Source: Adhaeretor mobilis (GTDB taxonomy: Bacteria > Planctomycetota > Planctomycetia > Pirellulales > Lacipirellulaceae). From it: DNA of 64,000 nt. The notes beneath the pieces are model-generated. The model did no database searches. It saw only the letters and a list, made by a program, of their open reading frames with translations, and was not told where the DNA came from. Where the stretch lies: NCBI RefSeq assembly GCF_007741515.1, contig NZ_CP036263.1:4389178-4453177 (forward strand). Direction: 5' to 3'. Shown piece by piece: positions 52,785-62,004 of the stretch; positions within the stretch are counted from its first letter, which is position 1, and each line of letters starts with the position of its first letter. The position numbers and the translations under genes are program-made.

Positions 52785-55541
52785 CTACTCCTCACCCACA
52801 ACAGGAGGCAGGGAGCGCAAGCGTTCCGTGCTGGCAGGCTCCCAATAGCCCGCAGGCTGTACCCAATTAGCCCGATCCAACGTGTCCGGCTGCTCTAACT
52901 TCAATTCCTCAATTGGCTTTGGTAGCTGCTCGGCTGGTGGGACAATGCTCTCAGGCAGTTCTAGATCAGCCTCGCCCGGTAGAGCGGGGGGGTCGGTCGG
53001 CACGCATAATTCGGCCAGCAACGCTCGGTAGGGAATCTGCTGTTCGATCCTTAGCCCTGACGGGTCGAGTTCCATCAGCCCCAAATCGTGTTCCAGGTTC
53101 AATCGCTGCACTTCGTAGTTCACCCAAACACTGAGAAAGTCGTTCTGGACATTCAACAGATCGGACAGCGACTGCACCAAGTCGCGTGCCGTGGTAGCCC
53201 CAAACTGTGCCTCAACCTCAGGCTTGGGCGGTTCAGAAAGTCGCAACTGGGTAAGATCCACCTGAGAGATCGCCACCAACACAGCTGCCCTACGCAACTC
53301 GAAATTCACCTCATTCAGCCGCAGCTGGCGAATCGTGCCTCGCAAGCCGACCGCAATGCCATCACGGAATTGATAGTAGCTGCGGCGTGCTTGTTGGTAC
53401 TCGATGAGCGATTGTCGGTAGATGTTTCGTTCTGCCAATCGAGTGATCGGCGGATCAAATTGCAAGCCCACGCGTAAACGTCCGCGCGTATCGCGGAGCC
53501 GGAACGGATTGTCTCCCACATTCCCGATATCCCCATTGAATACCAAGCCGAAATCGCTCTTCAAATCATTCGCATTGAAGTAGATAAGCCGCCACGTATC
53601 AACCAGCTGCGCCCGCGCGTTCTGCCAATCTCGACGGTATGCACTCGCAATTTGCAGGGCTTGCTCAGGAGTAATTTCGCTCGGCTCAAACGCGATGCCC
53701 TCCAAGCGTGTTCCTGCTTGCACCAACGATAGCTCCAGTAGAGTCGAGGAGAGCTTGGTGAGCCCCTCGACCGTGAGCCTTAGTTGCTGTGGCTCGCTCC
53801 CCTCGGCACTGACTTGCTCCAAGGATTTCCAAATCTCTGCCAGTTGTCGCTGAGCTCGCAGGAACTCCGCCTGCCGCTTCTTAGCCCGTGCTTCCAGCCG
53901 CTGGATATCAAACAGAGCCGGATCTATGTTCGCTTCGCGTGCATCATTGCGTAGTTCAAGGCTTGCGAGAGCTTTCTTGCGAGCGGGTAAGGACGCCTCA
54001 AACTTAGTGAAGTCGTTCTCAATGATTCCTAAATGTTGCTCGACCTTATCACGCAAGTGGGAAATCTCCTCACCCCAATCAAGATCAACCAGTAAAGGCT
54101 CTGCATCGGTGTCCCCACCGCCCTCTTGCTCATTTGAATCTGCAAGCTCAGCACGCAACACTCTAAGCTCGGCCAACAGTTCGCTCACCTCTGATTGCAC
54201 CGCTTCGAGATTCGGATCGACTAGCTGGAATTGGTCGAGCAGCGGGTCCTTGATCTCCACAGGCAAGTCGGGCGGAAGACCGAGGCTAATTTTGAAGAAA
54301 TCGAGCGAGGATTGATAGACGGTTTCCGAGGTAAGCAACTGACTTTGGGCGTTGTAAAGGGCTTGCTGGGCTAGCTCGACTTGAAAACGATCAATCCGAC
54401 CGGCGTCGTACGACGCTTGCAACTGATCGTAGCTTTCACGCAGGGCTGCCACATTGGCGCGTTGGTTACTAATCTGTTGAGCACTCTGCAACAAACCTAG
54501 GAAGCCGCCAGCACCTTGTGCACCAGCGCCACCTGTGAACCCACCACCGCCGCCATTTCCACCATTTCCACCAAAGCCACTAAAGTTGCCGACGTTTCCA
54601 AAACCACCACCGCCTACGCCAGAAAAGCCTTCGAGTCCGCTGCCGCCAAAGAAGCCGCCCCGTCGCGATGCCCCTTGTCCCGCATCAGCACCAGTGAGAA
54701 TGCTCAGGTAGAAACCTCGACGATATCGTTCCATGCTTCGCACATTTGCCAGGAGGGCGCGTTCAGAAATAGTCAGGCGTTCCAATACTCGCGTGCGGCC
54801 AGCACCACGAAGTAACGGCTGGACGAGCGAAAAGTCTAAGAAAGAATTGCTCGAATAATCATCTGGGCCGGCAAACTGCCAGACTAGCGAGTTGGCCATA
54901 CCTACCACCAACTGCCCACCTGTCGCGGTTAACCGCTCAGCCCGAAAGCTGTTGCCTGGTCGCGAGGGTGAGACTGCCAGCAAACTCGATGAATCAGCCG
55001 TGCCGCTGCGATCGCGTCCATCGGCGGTGAAGAATACATCCGAGCCACCGTAGAATTGCGTATCGAAGCGGAAACGCTCGAACGACACATCCAAGGCAGA
55101 CAGGAACAACTCTTCGAGCTCACTTTGATAGCGAGGCGAGTGCAGCAGAGCCGTCGAGACTGCTTCCCGTGAGTCAAGCTGAAGCGCACCACGCTCATTG
55201 CGAGGAATAAACGTCAACCACTCGGGATTCTCAACGAACGGCGTCTCTGGCAAGCAACGCCAACATTTGGAGCCCTTCTTGCAGTCCACGCATTCCATAT
55301 AGAGATGCGATAGCGGATCGTCCGGCGGCATAGGTTCGCAGTCCGGATCGTACGGATCGAACATACGCGAGCGAGGATCGATCTTGATATGAAAGTCATC
55401 CGGCAACGAGCCTAACACGTTCGCTTTTTGCGCGGTCAGGCAATTCGCGTCCGCATCAGCCCGCTGGCGATACTTTGAGGGCTGGCAACCTGTTGCTGCA
55501 AATAGTAGCAGCAACAGCGGTAGTGGATAGTAGCGTTTCAT
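52785..55541 (-). CDS. TolC-family outer-membrane lipoprotein with Cys4 motif and Gly-rich insert
   Basis: TolC-like channel component of 918 aa, about twice the usual length. The start is the ATG at 55541, four bases after AGGAGG. A lipoprotein signal ends at the lipobox AATGC (Cys19). An N-terminal extension contains CVDCKKGSKCWRC (Cys84, 87, 93, 96), a possible metal or redox site. A glycine-rich stretch occupies about residues 289-349. Long heptad-rich helices follow, typical of TolC (NQRANVAALRESYDQLQASYDAGR). The C-terminal half has a second helical repeat and ends in an acidic/proline tail. It overlaps the marR stop by four bases (ATGA). Confidence 0.88.
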   Translation of the reverse strand: MKRYYPLPLLLLLFAATGCQPSKYRQRADADANCLTAQKANVLGSLPDDFHIKIDPRSRMFDPYDPDCEPMPPDDPLSHLYMECVDCKKGSKCWRCLPETPFVENPEWLTFIPRNERGALQLDSREAVSTALLHSPRYQSELEELFLSALDVSFERFRFDTQFYGGSDVFFTADGRDRSGTADSSSLLAVSPSRPGNSFRAERLTATGGQLVVGMANSLVWQFAGPDDYSSNSFLDFSLVQPLLRGAGRTRVLERLTISERALLANVRSMERYRRGFYLSILTGADAGQGASRRGGFFGGSGLEGFSGVGGGGFGNVGNFSGFGGNGGNGGGGGFTGGAGAQGAGGFLGLLQSAQQISNQRANVAALRESYDQLQASYDAGRIDRFQVELAQQALYNAQSQLLTSETVYQSSLDFFKISLGLPPDLPVEIKDPLLDQFQLVDPNLEAVQSEVSELLAELRVLRAELADSNEQEGGGDTDAEPLLVDLDWGEEISHLRDKVEQHLGIIENDFTKFEASLPARKKALASLELRNDAREANIDPALFDIQRLEARAKKRQAEFLRAQRQLAEIWKSLEQVSAEGSEPQQLRLTVEGLTKLSSTLLELSLVQAGTRLEGIAFEPSEITPEQALQIASAYRRDWQNARAQLVDTWRLIYFNANDLKSDFGLVFNGDIGNVGDNPFRLRDTRGRLRVGLQFDPPITRLAERNIYRQSLIEYQQARRSYYQFRDGIAVGLRGTIRQLRLNEVNFELRRAAVLVAISQVDLTQLRLSEPPKPEVEAQFGATTARDLVQSLSDLLNVQNDFLSVWVNYEVQRLNLEHDLGLMELDPSGLRIEQQIPYRALLAELCVPTDPPALPGEADLELPESIVPPAEQLPKPIEELKLEQPDTLDRANWVQPAGYWEPASTERLRSLPPVVGEE

Positions 55542-55942
55542 GCCGCCTCCTTCCACACACGCACACCGGGCGTTGTGAGACTGGCCAGTAGCGAGACGCC
55601 CCCCATGGAGAGACGCCACTTCTGTCGGCGACGGTCTTTGCTGTCACGCACTCCGACGACAAGTAGTTCTGATCGTAGTTGCTCGACGCAACTACTCACC
55701 TGAGCAGGTGAAACCCCCAAACTTAGTGCGAGTGCACGCTGATCGGTTGTCGAATTTTTCTGTAGATGCCAAAGCAGCCGGAATTCTACTTCGCTGACAG
55801 GACTACCAGCCACGAAGTCCTTCAGTGTCTTTGCCGCCTTACGGCCTGCAGCGACGTCTCGGCAGAGCTCGTCGAGATGCTCTTTTGAGGGCGGCGAATC
55901 TGGTGTCGCCGATGACTTCGGGGTGTTTTTGTAATCGTTCAT
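55538..55942 (-). CDS. MarR-family transcriptional regulator
   Basis: Winged-helix regulator of 134 aa from the ATG at 55942, or six codons longer from a GTG at 55960. The DNA-binding region is SEVEFRLLWHLQKNSTTDQRALALSLGVSPAQVSSCVEQLRSELLV, and the wing is VGVRDSKDRRRQKWRLS. It lacks a recognisable ligand pocket by eye. The gene overlaps the TolC-like gene by four bases and heads the efflux operon. Two near-identical palindromes surround its start, one overlapping the ATG, so it very likely represses its own operon. Inducer unknown. Confidence 0.85.
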   Translation of the reverse strand: MNDYKNTPKSSATPDSPPSKEHLDELCRDVAAGRKAAKTLKDFVAGSPVSEVEFRLLWHLQKNSTTDQRALALSLGVSPAQVSSCVEQLRSELLVVGVRDSKDRRRQKWRLSMGGVSLLASLTTPGVRVWKEAA

Positions 55943-55981
55943 CCTTGAACGATTCGGCACACTGATAGTTCATACTTGAAC
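55937..55981. promoter_or_regulatory. Paired GTTCA-N4-TGAAC operators at the efflux operon start
   Basis: GTTCATCCTTGAAC (55937-55950) and GTTCATACTTGAAC (55968-55981) are palindromes identical at 13 of 14 positions, with centres exactly 31 bp apart (about three helical turns). The first contains the complement of the MarR start codon. The gap to the upstream gluconolactonase-like gene on the same strand is only about 20 bp beyond the second site. This fits cooperative autorepression by the MarR-family protein. Confidence 0.7.
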
Positions 55982-56002
55982 AAAACCTCCTATGCTAGCA
56001 GC

Positions 56003-57076
56003 CTAGAAACCTTGCCCAGTCGTTAAAACGCGCACCCGGCAAAGTCTTTCATGACTGGTCATGTAAAGTGTTTTGCCATCATCTCCGAAAGCACAATTGG
56101 CAATCACCCCGCCCGTGCGAATGCTCCCAAGATGCTTCCCCTCAGGGCTGATGACGAGCACGCCTCCAGGCCCAGTAGCAAAAACATTGCCGCTGGCATC
56201 GACCTTCATCCCGTCGGGCATGCCAGTGCGAGTCTTGACAAGCTCAGACGCATCGAAGAACACACGGCCCGCTTCGATGAAGAAATCACTGTGATCGTCC
56301 TTGCCGCGAACCTCTCGAACCAAATAAGCCATGACAACTGGAGCAGGGCGGTGCGACTGGGTGACATACAGGGTCTTTTCATCCGGCGAGAAGGCTATTC
56401 CGTTAGGCGCATGCAATTCCGACACGAGCAACGAAAGTTCGCTACCATCGGCTGAGAGGCGGTAGATGCCTTGAAAGTCCATCTCACGAGATGGGTCCTT
56501 CCACTTCTTTGCTAGACCATAAGGCGGATCAGTAAAGTAGATCTCGCCGCTCGAGTGGATCACTAAGTCGTTGGGACTGTGGAAACGCTTCCCTTCGAAT
56601 CGATTAACCAGCGTTTCGTACTCAGGCGTAGGATTTGCCAGCGATTCCTTCAGGCGGGCCAAGCGGCGGTCACCATGCTGGCAAAGCACGAGTCGCCCCT
56701 TTGCGTCGAGCGCCAGTCCGTTGGAACCGGTCTCGTTGGCGTTAGTGGTTTTACCAGTGAATCCTGACGGCTTGAGAAAAGTGCTGAGCCCGTCCACCTC
56801 GTCCCAGCGGTGGACTACATTGTTCGGCACGTCGGAAAACAGTAGGTACCCGCCATCGATACGATCTTTCTGAGGCACCCATACCGGGCCTTCGCTCCAG
56901 GTGAAGCCCTCCGCGAGCACTTCAATTTTTGCATCGCTAGAGACGATCTTATCGAAAGCCGGATCAATCCGTTCGATCTCCCCAGTGGTTGCGAACTCTT
57001 TGGCATCGCACGTTGCGGTAATACTCACCAACACTGCGGGCAGTAAAGAACAAACCAATTGCAACTGCGACTTCAT
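56003..57076 (-). CDS. SMP-30/gluconolactonase-like secreted protein
   Basis: Six-bladed beta-propeller of the SMP-30/gluconolactonase/LRE family, 357 aa. A signal peptide ends near ITATCDA. Family motifs are FTWSEGPVW, GSNGLALDAKGRLVLCQHGDRRLAR, HSPNDLVIHSSGEIYFTDPPYG, LHAPNGIAFSPDEKTLYV and GMPDGMKVDASGNVFATGPGGV. The acidic and Asn residues that bind the divalent metal are present in these motifs. It is predicted to hydrolyse a sugar lactone in the periplasm. AAGG lies before the ATG. It precedes the MarR efflux operon on the same strand, with only 60 bp between its stop and the MarR start, so read-through is possible. Confidence 0.9.
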   Translation of the reverse strand: MKSQLQLVCSLLPAVLVSITATCDAKEFATTGEIERIDPAFDKIVSSDAKIEVLAEGFTWSEGPVWVPQKDRIDGGYLLFSDVPNNVVHRWDEVDGLSTFLKPSGFTGKTTNANETGSNGLALDAKGRLVLCQHGDRRLARLKESLANPTPEYETLVNRFEGKRFHSPNDLVIHSSGEIYFTDPPYGLAKKWKDPSREMDFQGIYRLSADGSELSLLVSELHAPNGIAFSPDEKTLYVTQSHRPAPVVMAYLVREVRGKDDHSDFFIEAGRVFFDASELVKTRTGMPDGMKVDASGNVFATGPGGVLVISPEGKHLGSIRTGGVIANCAFGDDGKTLYMTSHERLCRVRVLTTGQGF

Positions 57077-57593
57077 GGCTGTCTAACCTTGAGATCAGGT
57101 AACTCAAGACACTTCTTCAAGCGTAGATGAGGGCAGGGCGGATTCTCTCGACAACCCTCCCGTCCATCAAGCGTAGAAGTGTCCCGTAGCCGATGCAAGG
57201 AGCCGATCTCAGGCATGCGGGCATACCCGTTTGTCCGTTAGGTCAGATCTGTCCGTCAGAAAGACAAGGCCCAATCGCAAGAGCATGGCAAGTATCGCTC
57301 GGCCCCGCCACCAAGTACAGCTACGTATGCCTTGCTGATTTGGTCTCTGCAGACCGAAGTAGGGAGAGACAACCGTCTACGTCTGGGTCGACAAAGTCTG
57401 ATCGCAGCTCCGAAAACGAACGGGCGTCGCACAATGGCTTGAAGTTGATAGGTTCGCCTCTCTCACCGACAACAATCCAATACTTCTCATGAGCGGCGGG
57501 AATTTACTTCTAGCACAAGCGTTGATCCAAACACGCAGGCAGGTCTGATCACCGTCGGGTCGCTGACCTAAGGAGACTGACGTTAAGGCCTTT
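57077..57593. other. Intergenic region, no gene supported
   Basis: These 517 bp separate the gluconolactonase-like and redoxin-copper genes on the minus strand. A 99-codon open frame on the plus strand (57193-57492) has random composition and no SD, so it is not called. No tRNA or clear repeat was found. Confidence 0.5.
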
Positions 57594-59435
57594 CTATTTG
57601 TCTTCTAATTCGACGCGTTCAAATTTTGTCCGCATGTTCAACATCTCCTGCTCAGACAAGAGACCGAACCGGACGAAGGCTTCCGGGTCGGGATTATTTG
57701 GGTTGAAGTGCGAGTTGTCGAAGTGCGCAACTGAGAAAAGCACGTCACCCGCTTTCAATTTCAACGGTTTAACGAACTCGTAAGTGCGCTGCCAATTGAA
57801 GTCGTAAGCAGGGATTTTCAGGATCAGCACGCGACTCTCGTCAGGAGTGCCTGGGTTTTCCAATTTATAGAGCGTGAAGTCCTTACCGCGAAAGTGCATG
57901 TGTGGTGCCAGTGCATAGATCAAGACATCGGTTGAAAATTGGTAATAGCTTTGCTTCTCGTAATGCTGCATGTGTGGTCGCAAGCGAATATCCTTACGAT
58001 TGAATACTTTGGTTTCGATCACATGCTCGGGCTGCTGATCAGCCCAGACGATGCCAAGCTGAGATAGATCGGGCTCCTCCTCTTCGCCAGTAGGCGTGTA
58101 GTGCATCTCGAAGAACAAGTCGTGCCGTGCAGGTAACTTGAGTGCATAGCCCTTGGGGTAGGTGCGAGCATTGAAGGGATCGCCAGGAATATAATCTCCT
58201 ATCTTCTTCACCTTGTCGCCGGTCAGGCCATAAAGCTTTAGCAACGCTTGGTTTGCACTCTGTGCTTCCAAAGAGCTGCGGCCAATGATCGCTCCCATGT
58301 GATGGACAATAGATTTGTTGCCAGGTTTCATTTCGATGGACTGAATAAATCGGTCTTCAGGAAAGTTGGCAGCAACTCGATAGAATTGGTACTCATCAAG
58401 CCGGTCTTTGGGAACGACATACGGCTCCGGCATCTGGAACACAAAGTCTGGAGTACCGATACGCCAAGCATCACTAAAGGGCCACGTTGGCTCCGCTGGC
58501 GCATCCTCGTCGTTGCCTGCGGGGCAGTCATTTTTGACCCATGCTCGGAAGAGGTCAATTTGTTCGTCAGAAAGTCGCACATCGCCCTTGAAGCCGCCGA
58601 GGCCATTATGAGGATCCGTACTGGCGTGCCACGGCGGCATTAGCCGGTTCTCCATCCGACTTAGCATCACATCGGACATAGCAGCAACCGTCTCATAAGA
58701 ATCAAAAGCTGCGAACAATTCCGCTCCCGGTTCGCCGCTTCGGTGGCAGCTGATACAGCTGTCCTGCAACAAGGGTAGGATGTCCTTGTAATACGTAGTG
58801 TTCTCGTAGGAGGAAAGATCGCGGCGTGCCCGCTTGGCGATCGCGCACCCCGAAGCAGCAGTTTCTGTGAGGAGCACCGGTTCATCTTTCACAAAACTAG
58901 CGAGAGCGTCAGCGAGGTAATTTTGTTTCTCATTCGAGGCACCACCGCCGAACCACTGTCCGCTTACCTGACCGCGATAGACGACTGTCTGAACGTCGAA
59001 TCCGTTTCGCACATCCAGCATCACGACACTGGGCGTCGTCTTCATGCCTAGTTGCTCATGCCAAGGTGAATCGAGGTCGTCTTTGTAGACAGGAAATGTC
59101 AGCTGCGTATCAATTGCGTAAGTTGCGATCTCGTTCAGGTCGTCAATACCATTTGGGAAAAGCGCGACAAGTTGGATGCCGTCAGCTTGATATTGAGCTT
59201 GTAGCCGATTGAGTTGGGGTACGAGCCGCTTCGCTAGCGGACAAATCGTGGAAAACGTAACCACGACTAGCGCCTGCGTTCTGTTTGAGTCGCAGTTGCT
59301 AATCAGTTGTAGTGGCAGACGAGTGTCACCCCAGCGTCCGGTCAGCACCGGGGCGGCAGCTTGGGTATTGCCGACAGATAAAATCGTCAGAATCGTTACA
59401 ACTACTCTGCATAAGTGCTGGCGTTGGATAACCAT
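57594..59435 (-). CDS. Redoxin / cytochrome c / copper type II monooxygenase-like fusion protein
   Basis: Secreted fusion of 613 aa (ATG at 59435, signal peptide ending near NTQAAA). Residues 30-190 are thioredoxin-like, with a single redox cysteine, Cys65, in VTFSTICPLAKRL. Residues 215-310 form a cytochrome c-like domain with the heme motif CISCH (227-231) and a possible Met ligand in RLMPPWH. The C-terminal domain resembles peptidylglycine and dopamine monooxygenases: His378-His379 (VHHMGAII) and His445 (MHYTPTG) would form one copper site, His512 and His514 (APHMHFRG) the other. Substrate unknown. It is divergent from a secreted unknown protein, 170 bp away. Confidence 0.88.
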   Translation of the reverse strand: MVIQRQHLCRVVVTILTILSVGNTQAAAPVLTGRWGDTRLPLQLISNCDSNRTQALVVVTFSTICPLAKRLVPQLNRLQAQYQADGIQLVALFPNGIDDLNEIATYAIDTQLTFPVYKDDLDSPWHEQLGMKTTPSVVMLDVRNGFDVQTVVYRGQVSGQWFGGGASNEKQNYLADALASFVKDEPVLLTETAASGCAIAKRARRDLSSYENTTYYKDILPLLQDSCISCHRSGEPGAELFAAFDSYETVAAMSDVMLSRMENRLMPPWHASTDPHNGLGGFKGDVRLSDEQIDLFRAWVKNDCPAGNDEDAPAEPTWPFSDAWRIGTPDFVFQMPEPYVVPKDRLDEYQFYRVAANFPEDRFIQSIEMKPGNKSIVHHMGAIIGRSSLEAQSANQALLKLYGLTGDKVKKIGDYIPGDPFNARTYPKGYALKLPARHDLFFEMHYTPTGEEEEPDLSQLGIVWADQQPEHVIETKVFNRKDIRLRPHMQHYEKQSYYQFSTDVLIYALAPHMHFRGKDFTLYKLENPGTPDESRVLILKIPAYDFNWQRTYEFVKPLKLKAGDVLFSVAHFDNSHFNPNNPDPEAFVRFGLLSEQEMLNMRTKFERVELEDK

Positions 59436-59605
59436 GTTTACCACAGTGGACAGTGAATAGGGGGCATGCCGAACGTAGAAATAGGAGTGTCGAGTTGGAG
59501 GCAAACTCGACACTAGGCATTGCTAGTAGTCTTGAAACAGTTTTTGGGTGTCGTATTACATCTCTCGGCCAAATGCTTTTTCCGCGAACATCACGGAAAC
59601 TTTGC

Positions 59606-61549
59606 ATGCTTGGTATTATGCTCTATCGTCTTGCGCTACCCGCAGCCTTGATTGCCATTGTCAGCTCGCCAGCGTGCGCTGGCGAATCTCTAAGCTCGCG
59701 CGTATCAGAAGCGATTTTAATTATCGAGGGTGCGGAGTCTTGCTTTCAGTCGCCCGATCCAAAATGGTACGACACGAGCCGAAGTGAGCTTGCTAACGAA
59801 ACACGTGTTGTTAGTGACGCACTTGATGCTCAGGGAGACGCTTATGCGGCTGCCTGGAAGAATCATCTCCATTGGCCGTTGCTAGTCAGTAATCTTGGTG
59901 AGCCGTCCGAGACGAATTTGGACCAACTCGCTTTGGTGCGGCGTTGGCTTTATTCCAATCGAGAAGGCTTGGAGTATCCTTTTTTCTCGCAGTTGCGAGA
60001 AAAGCTCGACGCTCACCTCGATGCGGTTTACACATTCTCTGAACCCAATCTCCAAGCGGAACATCAGCGACGCCTAGTCGTCTTAAGGCAACAGTTGCTG
60101 GAACTTGTTAACGACCCCAGCGACCGAAACGCATCAGCCTTGGGACGGACCTTAGGGTGGTTCAAGAAGACAAAGCAGACCCCAGAAAAGATATCGAGAG
60201 TTCATTCCTTAGTCTCTCTGCCAAATGCACAGATCATCGTTACGAAGCCGCTAATTTCTCGTGTGGTCGCGTTGCTTGCAAGCGAAGTGGACGAGACATT
60301 GCCGGTGTCGGATCGACTCACGGTTCAAGGCACTAGTTTACTCTCGCAGCCAAGAACGGCCAACGTGCACGGCACCGCTCGGACCCATGGTTATCTTGGC
60401 GTCGCGCTAAACGAAAACTCTGATCTGGCGGACATAAGAGTCACCTACGCGGGAGAGATTGAATCCTATTGTCGAGCTATTATCGGACCAGTCACAGTGG
60501 GCATGAAAACGGTCGGTCCGGTGAGTGCGATCACTCCAATCGAAGTTAGCTTGCGAGGTGTCACGCTCCGACCGACGGACGTTTCGCCCGAAGTCCGAAC
60601 TCGCGTGACTAATGTGGATGGCAAAAACGCACTAGTTCGCCTCATTGGTGAGCGACGCGTCAGCGAACCTGAGTCGAAGCGACAGATGTCTTCACGAGCA
60701 AGATACAAAGCAAGCGACCTGTTGCAGAAAGAAATGGACGAACGCATCGAGACGGCCGTGCGAGAGATCCGCGCGGAATTTACTCGAACCAAGCAGTCAT
60801 TAGACAATTTCCAAGAGGTCTTGGCACCGATTGCTCGCGAGGGCGCAACGCCTCGTTTGCACGGCATTCAGAGCACATCAGACGCTGTGGTCGTCAATGG
60901 ATGGGCCGGGAGGAGCACGCAACTCGGTGCTCCCACAAATTGCCCACCCGAGAGCCTCGCGTCCGACGTACAAGCTCGCTTTCATGTTTCGTTCTTTAAC
61001 AACATGGGAGAGACAATCATGGCAGGTAAAACGTTTACGGACGAATACTTCATGAATTACGGAAAGATTTTGCTCCCTCAGTTGCCGCCGCCGTTGATGG
61101 TGCACTCTCGCTCTCAGCGATGGGCGATCGTTGCAGCAAAGCCGCGCCCGTTAGAGATATCGATCCCTTCCGCTAGCCACTTTCGAATCATCATGAGGAT
61201 GCAGCAAGTTGAAATATCAGGCGAGCAGTTCGTTGGATCGGCGACCTTAACGGTGAACTATGTTTTGACACAGAATGAGTTTGGTGAATATCAACTCGAA
61301 CGGCAGGGTGTTGCCCAACTTGAATCACAACTTCCGAAGGCTAGTCAGGATTTCCTACTGGAGAAGTTCAACGCCTTTTTCGCGTCTACCCTCAACGGTG
61401 GTGGGGTCGCTTTGCCAGAGGGTGGTACTTTGGGCTCACTCCGCTCCTTAAAGCCAGACGGTGTCTATGCTGATCGCGATTGGTTAGCGATCGGCGTGGA
61501 AGTCCAAAAGGAATTTCTGGAAGCTTGGATACCACAAGTTAAAGAATGA
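59606..61549 (+). CDS. Large secreted protein of unknown function
   Basis: Exported protein of about 648 aa. A signal peptide MLYRLALPAALIAIVSSPACA fits either the ATG at 59606 or that at 59618; the reading frame upstream of these is a shadow. The mature part is helical to about residue 180 (RRWLYSNREGLEYPFFSQLREKLDAHL). It is beta-rich around GTARTHGYLGVALNENSDL, then helical again, ending in beta strands. I know of no domain name. The pattern resembles a planctomycete-restricted family of large secreted unknowns. It is divergent from the redoxin-copper fusion gene, with no visible operon partner. Confidence 0.75.
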   Translation: MLGIMLYRLALPAALIAIVSSPACAGESLSSRVSEAILIIEGAESCFQSPDPKWYDTSRSELANETRVVSDALDAQGDAYAAAWKNHLHWPLLVSNLGEPSETNLDQLALVRRWLYSNREGLEYPFFSQLREKLDAHLDAVYTFSEPNLQAEHQRRLVVLRQQLLELVNDPSDRNASALGRTLGWFKKTKQTPEKISRVHSLVSLPNAQIIVTKPLISRVVALLASEVDETLPVSDRLTVQGTSLLSQPRTANVHGTARTHGYLGVALNENSDLADIRVTYAGEIESYCRAIIGPVTVGMKTVGPVSAITPIEVSLRGVTLRPTDVSPEVRTRVTNVDGKNALVRLIGERRVSEPESKRQMSSRARYKASDLLQKEMDERIETAVREIRAEFTRTKQSLDNFQEVLAPIAREGATPRLHGIQSTSDAVVVNGWAGRSTQLGAPTNCPPESLASDVQARFHVSFFNNMGETIMAGKTFTDEYFMNYGKILLPQLPPPLMVHSRSQRWAIVAAKPRPLEISIPSASHFRIIMRMQQVEISGEQFVGSATLTVNYVLTQNEFGEYQLERQGVAQLESQLPKASQDFLLEKFNAFFASTLNGGGVALPEGGTLGSLRSLKPDGVYADRDWLAIGVEVQKEFLEAWIPQVKE

Positions 61550-61640
61550 TCAGCAGTGATCTAGATAAAACGCTTTCCCACAGAAACGCCAGGAATCAAT
61601 TGGCTCCAGTATGAAGCTGCCATCCTCATTGACCACGAGA

Positions 61641-61898
61641 TTATTCTCCAGAGGAAATTGATGGGAACGACATTCTCGAAAGTGCATCGTTCAGATTCTC
61701 TCGATCGATAACCTCCCCCATCAGAGATTGGGAAAGGCTTGCGCTGCCGCGGCCGCCGTCGAGCAGATTGGTCACATGACAGACGTCCTCACCGCGTCCA
61801 CCGGCAGCGGTCGCCCCTTGGCCAACCACCCGTAAATGCAGGTAATACAGCGCTCGCTTGGTTCGCCGTTGAGACCACGATAACGGGGCACACTCCAC
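61641..61898 (-). pseudogene. Possible N-terminal remnant of a group II intron reverse transcriptase
   Basis: This 85-codon frame contains SQSLMGEVIDRENLNDALSRM, which strongly resembles the start of group II intron reverse transcriptases (LMEEVVERENLxxALxRV...). The downstream KxNKGxxGVDG core is missing, and the frame ends soon after. The upstream part also looks degraded. It lies in a 574-bp region that otherwise lacks genes. It is probably a fragment of a decayed mobile intron, but the homologous stretch is short. A 45-codon frame at 61550-61687 on the same strand may be another relic. Confidence 0.4.
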
Positions 61899-62004
61899 TA
61901 AGGTTCTGCAAGCGATTAGCGCCCAAACGACTCGCTAGTTTCCGTGACCTTGATACTACCAAAAAAGCAGCTAAGCTAGGGTAAACCAATGCAATACGTA
62001 GGGT

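Noticed and set aside
57193..57492. 99-codon open frame in the intergenic gap
   Set aside because: No SD, random composition and no domain pattern.
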